From the IMG/VR virus record IMGVR_UViG_3300031902_000062, positions 1-21,407 of that record: DNA of 21,407 nucleotides; one strand, written 5' to 3'. Each line of letters begins with the position of its first letter. The first letter of the stretch is position 1. The stretch comes from a virus. The notes beneath the pieces were generated by a model. That model was given only the letters and a program-made list of their open reading frames with translations, was not told the DNA's origin and searched no databases. Of the stretch, positions 13,502 to 20,153 are shown piece by piece. The translations under genes were made by a program, and so were the position numbers.

Positions 13502-14104
13502 TTATCCTAGTTTTAAATCCTCGTTACGCCAATCCCACACGGAGATCTTTCCGGGTTTACCTATACCATAAAAACAAGCCATACAGTCTTTAGGGAAAGT
13601 GTTACCTTCAATAAAAGACAACCGCCCTTTCAAAAGCTTGGTTTCAGCATATGGTAGGACGTTTTCAACAAACCAATCAGTAACACCAATAGGCACCAAC
13701 ATTACTATAGGTTTATTAGTATTCTCAGAAAAAGTCTTATTAAAGAAAGAAAAGTCGTAGATATCACCAAAGGGAGGATTACAAAAAGCCACCCCACCTT
13801 TCTCCAAACAAAGGGAAAACGTACTTATTGAAGGAATGAGGCTTCCGTCCGTCTCCTTATACCATTGATCTCTAAGGTCTTGTTCGGTACCAGTCTTAAG
13901 GAATTCTTCAATATATTCCTTCCCTAAACACTTTACATACTGTTCATAGCCAGGCCCAAAAAACTCTTTGCATACCTTATTGCTGTTTACCGCAGCCAGA
14001 TCTAATACGATAGGGCCAAAGAATAGTTGAAGACGATCTAGGAAGTCCTTGGGGGTTCTGAAGTCTTGTTTAGTATGCCCCTTATCCTTGCTTTGTTTGG
14101 CCAT
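13502..14104 (-). CDS. phage-type DNA N6-adenine methyltransferase (Dam-like)
   Basis: A 200-residue protein of the phage N-6-adenine-methyltransferase family. It has DFRTPKDFLDRL at 14-25, the cofactor strand IVLDLAAVNSNK around 32-43 and the catalytic CNPPFGDIYDF (NPPF 109-112; DPPY/NPPF-type motif IV). The C-terminal half holds PIVMLVPIGVTDWF and a Trp-rich end. It transfers a methyl group from S-adenosylmethionine to adenine N6; the target site cannot be read from the sequence. Likely role: protection of phage DNA from host restriction or marking of replicated DNA. The start overlaps the ThyX stop by 23 bases. Confidence 0.9.
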   Translation of the reverse strand: MAKQSKDKGHTKQDFRTPKDFLDRLQLFFGPIVLDLAAVNSNKVCKEFFGPGYEQYVKCLGKEYIEEFLKTGTEQDLRDQWYKETDGSLIPSISTFSLCLEKGGVAFCNPPFGDIYDFSFFNKTFSENTNKPIVMLVPIGVTDWFVENVLPYAETKLLKGRLSFIEGNTFPKDCMACFYGIGKPGKISVWDWRNEDLKLG

Positions 14105-14984
14105 CTACCATATACCCCGTAATTAAACAAAGTTTTTCAAAAAACTCATTAAGTTCACTTCTCGAAACATTTTTAAAGACTTCTTCAACCTTGGTTTTAC
14201 ATTCTTCTGAGAATTTTTCTCCGTGAAAATCACCAATCAGTCTTAGAGCAACTATATCCAACCGGCTTAAAGAAAGTGCCCCATATGTAAAGTCCTCAAA
14301 AGCTTCCCATAGGAGAGGAAAACCAATATAGACAAATTTAGCTAAAACTACGGCATATTTTTGGATCTCATATTGGGCGTGGGAGTCCATTCGAAGGTTG
14401 ATAAAATGTAATAAGTTATGTAAATCCATGGTCCAGATCATGGTAGTATACATATTTACTGGCAAAAGCTCCCGGGCCGTTTCCCTGGCTATACCTGATT
14501 CAATCAGTCCAACATAAGCATCAAAGGCTTCAGCCGAGTTTAAGGCTAGAGTCTCTTGGGCCTTGATCTTAGTTTCTTCCGGTAGTTCCCCGTCCGACCC
14601 TTGTTTATTTACTTTAGACTGGGCCTTAATAGCATCCAGGGTAGGGACGTAGAATTCACATTCAAACTTACTATACCGTCCTGAAAACTCAGAAAGTTTG
14701 GCGGTACGATGCCGGACCCATTGACGGGCAATGAAAATCGGCATCTTGACTTGAAACTTCATTTGAACTTGTTCGATAGGGGATGTATGCCTATTCTTTA
14801 CAAGGTGGCGTATAAGGCTTTTTGTATCGCTGATTTTTTGTCCAGCACTGATACTAGCCCTAGCTGCCCGAACGATCTCGTCGTCATTCCCCATATAGTC
14901 GATCAGGGTTATGTACCCGTGATCTAAGACGGGATATTGGACACCTAGGACATCTTCAAGGGCGGGGTTAGAGGGACGGGGCAT
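14082..14984 (-). CDS. thyX: flavin-dependent thymidylate synthase ThyX
   Basis: A 300-residue protein. The ThyX signature RHRTAKLSEFSGRYS (91-105) contains the RHRx7S motif for dUMP and FAD binding, preceded by RHTSPIEQ (65-72). The C-terminal half has WTMDLHNLLHFINLR and AQYEIQKYA, also typical. It makes dTMP from dUMP using FAD, NADPH and methylene-tetrahydrofolate, supplying phage DNA synthesis independently of host ThyA. I choose ATG 14984, which has AAGGA five bases upstream, over the longer frame to 15071, whose extra 29 residues do not resemble the family and run up to the neighbouring gene's stop. The length is slightly above typical ThyX (about 220-250). Confidence 0.93.
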   Translation of the reverse strand: MPRPSNPALEDVLGVQYPVLDHGYITLIDYMGNDDEIVRAARASISAGQKISDTKSLIRHLVKNRHTSPIEQVQMKFQVKMPIFIARQWVRHRTAKLSEFSGRYSKFECEFYVPTLDAIKAQSKVNKQGSDGELPEETKIKAQETLALNSAEAFDAYVGLIESGIARETARELLPVNMYTTMIWTMDLHNLLHFINLRMDSHAQYEIQKYAVVLAKFVYIGFPLLWEAFEDFTYGALSLSRLDIVALRLIGDFHGEKFSEECKTKVEEVFKNVSRSELNEFFEKLCLITGYMVDGQTKQG

Positions 14985-15057
14985 GGAATTCCTTGTTTGA
15001 TTGTAGGTAGAAAGTACATAAATACCTGGAGCAATTAAAGCCGAACCTTGGAAGCAG

Positions 15058-15243
15058 CTATACTTCCACACCCGTGGTATATTCCTTTTCAGTATAATCC
15101 TTCTTAACCACTTCCCACTTCACGTCCTGGCAATCTTTTTCTAAAACAATCATATTAAACTTATTCTTATTCAGGAGGTAGAGTTCATACCCAAACCACC
15201 CCATAAGAACATAAAGATTTATAAAAAGAATAACACTAACCAT
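15058..15243 (-). CDS. small single-span membrane protein
   Basis: 61 residues. The first 23 (VSVILFINLYVLMGWFGYEL) form a hydrophobic transmembrane segment, followed by a charged cytoplasmic-type tail (LNKNKF, then KDCQDVKWEVVKKDYTEKEY). The start ATG 15243 overlaps the helicase TAA by one base, implying coupling. About 70 bases of spacer lie between its stop and thyX, with no promoter or hairpin that I can see. Function unknown; small membrane proteins near phage replication genes are often lysis, exclusion or host-inhibition factors, but nothing here proves that. Confidence 0.75.
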   Translation of the reverse strand: MVSVILFINLYVLMGWFGYELYLLNKNKFNMIVLEKDCQDVKWEVVKKDYTEKEYTTGVEV

Positions 15244-16829
15244 TACTTAGCCTCCATTACTTTTACTGGTCCATAAATGTCGTCAAGAACTTCTCTATGT
15301 GCCCGACCTTGATTGTATAATGGTAACACGTTTTTGACGCAATAGCAAGCATAAACAAAGTCTTTTTTATTTTCAAACAACCTAGTGCCACGCCCCACCC
15401 CCTGCCGGATCCTGGTTTCAGAACAATTTCCAAACAAGTCAACAATTAGTGATACCGACTTAATATCGCTACCCATCCCGATACAAGATGTCCCCACTAG
15501 GACGGGGAATTCACCATCGTCAAATCGTTGTATTAGATCGTAGGTGTCTGATTTATGGTGTTCTTTAGGGACGAGATGTTTATTATCTTTAGTTACCCCA
15601 CCATGGGCAAACATGGCTTTTATGTTTAATCCATGATCCAACAACCATTGGAATTGAAAGATTTCATCTACCAAGACTAAAGCCCTGCGCCCCTTCGCTA
15701 CCGCGCTATGTATGAGTTTTACAGCATGTTTATATATCAGGGGATTACGATGGACGTGGATCCGGGTAAGGTTCATAACATCTTTGGATGATATCTTCTT
15801 TATCTTTTCCTTTCCGGTAGGTGTGATTTCCTTAATTTCGTTTCGTTCATTCGAATCTATCGTAAATTGATAGAAGTTAGGTGGTGATAAAAATCCTTGT
15901 TCCACCCCGTCCTTGACAGACATCCTAAGCAATACATCTCCGGTAATGGCTTGGAGTAGGGGGCTAAGGCCATCGGTACGCATCTGAGTCCCCGACACGA
16001 AACCACGGTATGGAACCATTTCCATAAGCCCCATAGTGACGGACTGAAGCTCATCCGGGGGACAGGTATGGGATTCATCTACTATTAGAAGTTTTTTAGC
16101 CCGTAAGTTGTCATAGTGTTCATCCCCAGGCTTAACCAGGGACAATGACTTAGCTACAGCCACGGTAATAAGTTTATCGGATTGTTTCTTACCGTCAAAG
16201 AATTGGCCAACTTTGCCTTTTCCAAAGTGTAGGATGAAGTCCCGGATAGTGTTTTCTGCAATGTTGAGGGTAGGTGTAACTACTACTGTTGGTAGACCGA
16301 TCTCCTTCGTAACAAGGATCTCTATAAAAGTCTTCCCCAGCCCCGTAGCAAGCTCCACGGCCTTAGGTAGGGCTGTAGGTACAGCCGGGGCAAAAAGCTC
16401 TGTGGCCTTCGACTGGTACCACCTAGGACTACGGGCCGGAGGGGTTGCCCAGGGGATTACCCCATATTCGGGGAGGGGATAGGACACCACTACTTTTTCC
16501 CCACATATAGTCTCTAGGACAGACGCTATACCAGAATATGTCCAATACCCCTCCTTATCCTCGAATAGGAGAGTCTTGGATTGTTGATCCTTTAAATCGG
16601 AAATCTTTTGTACCAGGTCGCTACGGCTATTTTTATTAAAGAACCAGTGCCGAGACCATTTCTTTCCACCCTTTTCCCATTTAACGTCCTGGTCTAAGAT
16701 GTTTTTCCACATCTTAATAGAATGGTTTAGCCTTTCGTCAGTATAAGCCAGATTTTCCCTAAGCCGATCTAAGATTTCTGGGGCAACGTCTATACGAATT
16801 TTTACCGGGGTGACTAAGGTTAGGGACAT
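15243..16829 (-). CDS. SF2 DNA helicase (UvsW-like)
   Basis: A 528-residue superfamily 2 helicase. A Q-type motif PRWYQSKA (around 135-142) precedes Walker A ATGLGKT (161-167) and Walker B DESH (251-254). Motif III is SGT (279-281), motif V VGTSCIGMGSDI (445-456) and motif VI QGVGRGTR (476-483). The first 130 residues form an accessory domain with KWEKGGKKWSRHWFF. Size and layout resemble T4 UvsW, which unwinds branched recombination and origin R-loop structures and helps switch to recombination-dependent replication; the pairing with the gp46/47-like nucleases in this window supports that job. AAAGG precedes ATG 16829; the gene overlaps the upstream one by 10 bases. Confidence 0.9.
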   Translation of the reverse strand: MSLTLVTPVKIRIDVAPEILDRLRENLAYTDERLNHSIKMWKNILDQDVKWEKGGKKWSRHWFFNKNSRSDLVQKISDLKDQQSKTLLFEDKEGYWTYSGIASVLETICGEKVVVSYPLPEYGVIPWATPPARSPRWYQSKATELFAPAVPTALPKAVELATGLGKTFIEILVTKEIGLPTVVVTPTLNIAENTIRDFILHFGKGKVGQFFDGKKQSDKLITVAVAKSLSLVKPGDEHYDNLRAKKLLIVDESHTCPPDELQSVTMGLMEMVPYRGFVSGTQMRTDGLSPLLQAITGDVLLRMSVKDGVEQGFLSPPNFYQFTIDSNERNEIKEITPTGKEKIKKISSKDVMNLTRIHVHRNPLIYKHAVKLIHSAVAKGRRALVLVDEIFQFQWLLDHGLNIKAMFAHGGVTKDNKHLVPKEHHKSDTYDLIQRFDDGEFPVLVGTSCIGMGSDIKSVSLIVDLFGNCSETRIRQGVGRGTRLFENKKDFVYACYCVKNVLPLYNQGRAHREVLDDIYGPVKVMEAK

Positions 16830-17167
16830 ACAGCGCCTTTACCATAAATCTTTACCTTACGGGTTCCACGTAGAAGGGCTTTAAAGAAAGTGTTTACTTT
16901 TGCCATAGCAATTTCGTTTTTAGTATAGAAAATAGCTTCGTAACTCAAAGTGTATGGCCCTTCCTCGGCTTTAACCCAGGACAACTTAAAGACCTTTTCC
17001 CCAGCCGTCCCATAAAATATCCATTCACACAGATTCATTTCTACTTTAGGGTTACCTAGATTCCACTTTAGACGCACCAGTTTCCTTCGAAAAAAGGATT
17101 CAGGTAACAGCCAGTTTTCAATCAAAAACCTAGGGTTCTGGACGATGGGGATCAGGGGGTTGGTCAT
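16820..17167 (-). CDS. unknown 115-aa protein upstream of the helicase
   Basis: 115 residues. ATG 17167 overlaps the stop of a 37-residue membrane peptide gene (ATGA) and its own stop overlaps the helicase start, so it is embedded in one coupled operon. The sequence looks like a small alpha/beta domain: LIENWLLPESFFRRKLVRLK, WIFYGTAGEKVFKLSWV, TLSYEAIFYTKNEIAMAKVN and a basic end TRKVKIYGKG. No family recognised; a role linked to the helicase is only a guess from position. Confidence 0.75.
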   Translation of the reverse strand: MTNPLIPIVQNPRFLIENWLLPESFFRRKLVRLKWNLGNPKVEMNLCEWIFYGTAGEKVFKLSWVKAEEGPYTLSYEAIFYTKNEIAMAKVNTFFKALLRGTRKVKIYGKGAVCP

Positions 17168-17277
17168 TTGTTCTTATAGTAATCAATTAATGGTCCAAAA
17201 ATTAAGATAAAAATACACACGGGGAAGGCTATAGCTAAACTAATAATAAGTTTAATCGTTTCAATAACAGATTTCAT
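17164..17277 (-). CDS. 37-aa transmembrane peptide
   Basis: An open frame from ATG 17277 to TGA 17166-17164 encodes 37 residues: MKSVIETIKL, a hydrophobic span IISLAIAFPVCIFILIFGPL and a tail IDYYKNK. Both ends are ATGA overlaps: its start overlaps the upstream repeat-protein stop and its stop overlaps the next gene's ATG. That exact fit in a gap of about 100 bases is strong evidence that it is real. Predicted to be a single-pass inner-membrane protein; function unknown. Confidence 0.75.
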   Translation of the reverse strand: MKSVIETIKLIISLAIAFPVCIFILIFGPLIDYYKNK

Positions 17278-17798
17278 CGGTTTCGGATCTTTTCCCAGGC
17301 GGTTATGATTTTATCAATCACAACCATGTTTTCTAAGCAGAACTTATCCCCAAATACTTCCTTACCAACTTTATTAAATTTAATTAAGTTGAAGTTTTTG
17401 TTATTTTTAGAGAGGTTGTTCTTTCCATACTTCTCATTAAACTCTTCCTCGGTCAATTCCCGCCCCTTCACCCACCATTCTTTATACCCATCGGCCCCAA
17501 TATAGGCCGGGCCATCTAGGCGGTGTCTACCCCCGTTCACCCACCATGCTTTATATCCACTACTGCCCACATAGGCAGGGCCATCTAGGCGGTGGTATTT
17601 TCCATCCTTAAACCATGCTTGGCCCCCATCGGCCCAAATGCGGGCCGGGCCGTCCAGGCGGTGTAAAAGGCCGTCCTTATACCATGCTTGACCCCCATCG
17701 GCGTAGATAATGGCCGGGCCGGAATCACAATGTAGAAAATCATTTTTATAATGGAGACGGTCGCCATTTTTTTCTGTTACCCAGCCGTTTTCGATCAT
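17274..17798 (-). CDS. 23-residue-repeat (HR.DGPA) protein
   Basis: 174 residues. After a cap MIENGWVTEKNGDRLHYKND come about four 23-residue units with Trp, Asp-Gly and HRLDGPA (for example LLHRLDGPARIWADGGQAWF and GGRHRLDGPAYIGADGYKEW). A tail ELTEEEFNEKYG and a unique 45-residue C-terminal part (KVGKEVFGDKFCLENMVV, ITAWEKIRNR) follow. It is paralogous to the genes at 1-177 and 11585-12124. ATG 17798 comes one base after the SbcC-like stop. The repeats are also visible as 69-bp DNA repeats. Function unknown; a beta-strand-rich interaction surface is an inference. Confidence 0.87.
   Translation of the reverse strand: MIENGWVTEKNGDRLHYKNDFLHCDSGPAIIYADGGQAWYKDGLLHRLDGPARIWADGGQAWFKDGKYHRLDGPAYVGSSGYKAWWVNGGRHRLDGPAYIGADGYKEWWVKGRELTEEEFNEKYGKNNLSKNNKNFNLIKFNKVGKEVFGDKFCLENMVVIDKIITAWEKIRNR
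17509..17735. repeat. 69-bp tandem DNA repeats inside the repeat-protein gene
   Basis: The core GGGCC recurs at 17509, 17578, 17647 and 17716, exactly 69 bases apart, followed by CATCTAGGCGGTG or similar. Units stay in frame (23 codons) and differ by several substitutions, so this is an intragenic array that can change length by slippage or recombination. It is coding, not a CRISPR array. Confidence 0.85.
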
Positions 17799-17799
17799 T

Positions 17800-19875
17800 T
17801 TAGATAAATCTAGCCTTTCCGTCTACGTTTTCGATTTCGACTACTTGGTGAAATAGTCCCTGGAATTCACTAGAATGATCTACCACTAGTACCAGCTTAT
17901 TGCAAGCAGAATCTGCTAACATTTCCAGGCAAGATTCTTTATCGGTTCCAGAAAGGCCGTATAACGACTCGTCTAAGATCACCCATCCAGGATAAGATCC
18001 CCGGCGACGGCTAATAACATCCCCCCAGGCCAGATCCACGGCCAGATCTACCGAGACCTTCATCCCCCCAGAAATCCCGGCCTTGAACCCGATTTTGTTT
18101 CCCCGACTGTATAGGACGGGGGTAATACGGGCTGCGATGTTCCCATTTTGGGCTTCTTTTTCTGTTTGGAATTCAATACTTAGGTGTCTTACGTTGGCTA
18201 CCCGTCCCAAGATATCATTGGCAGAAGAACTTATTTCGGCCAATACTTCTTCGAAGATACCACCCAAAAAGCCCTGGCGACCAACCATGGCTACTAGGTC
18301 GGACTCAAAATTGAATTTAGTCTGGGTATCAAGGATTTTGGCTCGGATACTTTCAATTTCTTTTTGGTTGGTGACAATATTCTTTACTTTAGAAACAAGA
18401 TCGATCTTTGTTCTTTCCAGGTTAGACATCTGGTTAAAAATGTTACTATTTTCGGTATTATATGTACCAACAATAGCATTAAGGGTCTTAAGGGCGGTAT
18501 CAATACTTGCTACGTCTACCGGGGCTTTAAAGTCAGCCTTAGCTAGATTTTCTTTTTCTTTAAGTACCTTTAGTTTCTCTTTCTTAGAAGATTCGAATTC
18601 CAAACGAATCCCAGTTTCTTTTTCCTTGTACAATAGAATATCGTTTTCAGCTACAGCTATACCGGGGTTCTTTTCAAAGGCGGGGTATTCCCCCGCTTCT
18701 TTTTGTAGGGTGCCTAGACGGGACTCTTTCTCTAAGAGATCTTTTAGCTGGTCATTAATCCTTTTGCCTTCTACCTTGATATCTTCCAGTTTCTTCTTAG
18801 AAGACTCGGTAGCCCATGTTTGTTCACATGTGGGGCATATCTGGGCTTGAATTTTCTTATATTCATCCTTCAACCGGGCGATTTCTTGCTGTAGACGGGG
18901 TTTTTGCCGGAGTTCTACTTGGATTTTAGATATGGACTGTTCTATAGTATTTTTCCCAGAGTTATGGGTAGACATCCTTACCCCGTCCTCTTGGATCATC
19001 TTTCGGAGGTCTTTTTGTAACGACTGGATCTTATCCCCTAAAACACCTAGCTCCATGGGGGCAGCCATAGAACTAATTTCCAGTGCCTGGTGTTGGATCT
19101 CACTAAGGATTTGGGTGAGGGCCTTAGAATTTTCTTGGACCGCAGATTTATATTCGTTCTGTTTTAAAACAATAGCGTTTTGCGTCTGTTCGATTTTTTC
19201 ATGTAACAGGGACTGATCATTTTTAAGCTTTTCAATTTGGGATACTATACTTTCGATTTCTTGTTCTAGTGGGGCAACATCGCCGCCGCCCCTTAACTCC
19301 AACTGTTCCAATACCCCCTTCTTTACACCAAGATCTTTTTCTAACGTTGATATAACCTTTTGAGCCTCCGCAGCTACTAGTTCATATTTATATAAATCTA
19401 ACAACTTAGATAAATATTCTTTTTTCTCAGAATCTGAAAGTGCTAAAAATCTCCCAGGTTCGCCTTGGGGCCGATAAGTAATAACGGCCCGAGCCTTTTC
19501 ATCTAGTCCAAAGATTTGATCTAGCTGGGATTCAGCGGCCTTCCCCTTTAGACCCTTTACTAAACCATTACCAGTTAGACCTAACCCCTTAGCCCTAGTA
19601 GCCGTGTATAGGTTATCCCCGGCCTTCCAACTTACTTTAACACTAGGTAGATCTTCCGTATGCCAAGACTGGAGTTCAGTAGCAGGATAAGGACACCCCC
19701 CCATGACGTACGAAATAGTATTCAGGGCAAAACTCTTCCCACACCCCGATCCTGATCCAGTCTCTTCTACCTTGCCCTTAAACAGGCACATACCAGTTTC
19801 AGGCAAGGGGAGTTTGTGAGATCCTACGAAAGGACCAAAATTTTCTAGTTCAATGTCTGTTAAAGTATGTATCAT
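17800..19875 (-). CDS. SbcC/Rad50-type ATPase (T4 gp46-like)
   Basis: 691 residues. The N-terminal P-loop GSGSGCGKS (40-48) is followed by two long coiled-coil arms around a zinc hook CPTC (347-350). The C-terminal lobe has the ABC signature ISGGMKVSVDLA (601 on), Walker B WVILDES (631-637; Glu 636 as the catalytic base) and an H-loop VVDH (His 667). With the SbcD-type nuclease at 10257-11258 it forms a Mre11-Rad50-like complex for end resection. The zinc hook joins two dimers. The distance of about 6.5 kb between the two subunits is greater than in many phages. The start ATG 19875 overlaps the upstream stop by one base (TAATG). Confidence 0.93.
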   Translation of the reverse strand: MIHTLTDIELENFGPFVGSHKLPLPETGMCLFKGKVEETGSGSGCGKSFALNTISYVMGGCPYPATELQSWHTEDLPSVKVSWKAGDNLYTATRAKGLGLTGNGLVKGLKGKAAESQLDQIFGLDEKARAVITYRPQGEPGRFLALSDSEKKEYLSKLLDLYKYELVAAEAQKVISTLEKDLGVKKGVLEQLELRGGGDVAPLEQEIESIVSQIEKLKNDQSLLHEKIEQTQNAIVLKQNEYKSAVQENSKALTQILSEIQHQALEISSMAAPMELGVLGDKIQSLQKDLRKMIQEDGVRMSTHNSGKNTIEQSISKIQVELRQKPRLQQEIARLKDEYKKIQAQICPTCEQTWATESSKKKLEDIKVEGKRINDQLKDLLEKESRLGTLQKEAGEYPAFEKNPGIAVAENDILLYKEKETGIRLEFESSKKEKLKVLKEKENLAKADFKAPVDVASIDTALKTLNAIVGTYNTENSNIFNQMSNLERTKIDLVSKVKNIVTNQKEIESIRAKILDTQTKFNFESDLVAMVGRQGFLGGIFEEVLAEISSSANDILGRVANVRHLSIEFQTEKEAQNGNIAARITPVLYSRGNKIGFKAGISGGMKVSVDLAVDLAWGDVISRRRGSYPGWVILDESLYGLSGTDKESCLEMLADSACNKLVLVVDHSSEFQGLFHQVVEIENVDGKARFI

Positions 19876-20153
19876 TAGCTATAGTTCTTGTTTGTTCCGG
19901 CCAAAGGATCTGCCTTAGCTATACGTTCACGCATAATACGTTCAATATCCGCAGGACGTTCTACGGCGTGTCGCATAGCTCCATTGTCTAGGGTTTCTTT
20001 TACTAGGGTTGATTGAGGACCTGAAAACGCCCTTACCATTATATAATTACATTTACATATAAGGTCTGTAACAGGTATTTTATCAAAAGGTTCACTAGAA
20101 AGCAACCTTTTAGTTTCCCAGCATTTTAGGCACTTTAAATTATATATAGGCAT
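19875..20153 (-). CDS. FmdB-like zinc-ribbon protein
   Basis: 92 residues. MPIYNLKCLKCWE (Cys 8, 11) and ICKC (Cys 33, 35) form an FmdB-type zinc ribbon ('MP.Y.y.C..Cg...C..C'), here with a shortened second pair. The rest (VKETLDNGAMRHAVERPADI, ERIMRERIAKADP) matches a helical tail often seen in phage versions ('mDNG.M...vER.ad.er'). Function unproven; a regulatory or small structural accessory is plausible. It lies between GroEL (its ATG is the base after the GroEL stop) and the SbcC-like gene, in one operon. Confidence 0.75.
   Translation of the reverse strand: MPIYNLKCLKCWETKRLLSSEPFDKIPVTDLICKCNYIMVRAFSGPQSTLVKETLDNGAMRHAVERPADIERIMRERIAKADPLAGTNKNYS

Noticed and set aside
14082-15071. 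Longer ThyX start at 15071
   Set aside because: The ATG at 14984 has AAGGA five bases upstream and gives a normal ThyX N-terminus; the extension is not family-like.
15201-15225. AATCTTTAT at the start of the small membrane protein gene
   Set aside because: It lies inside the coding sequence (residues INLYV), so it is not counted with the motif copies before gene starts.
17509-17735. CRISPR-like regular repeats
   Set aside because: The 69-bp units stay in frame, are protein-coding and have no unique spacers.
18083-18850. 255-residue plus-strand frame opposite the SbcC-like gene
   Set aside because: It is antisense to a coiled-coil gene with clear motifs, and has a low-complexity Ser/Arg/Phe composition typical of a shadow frame.
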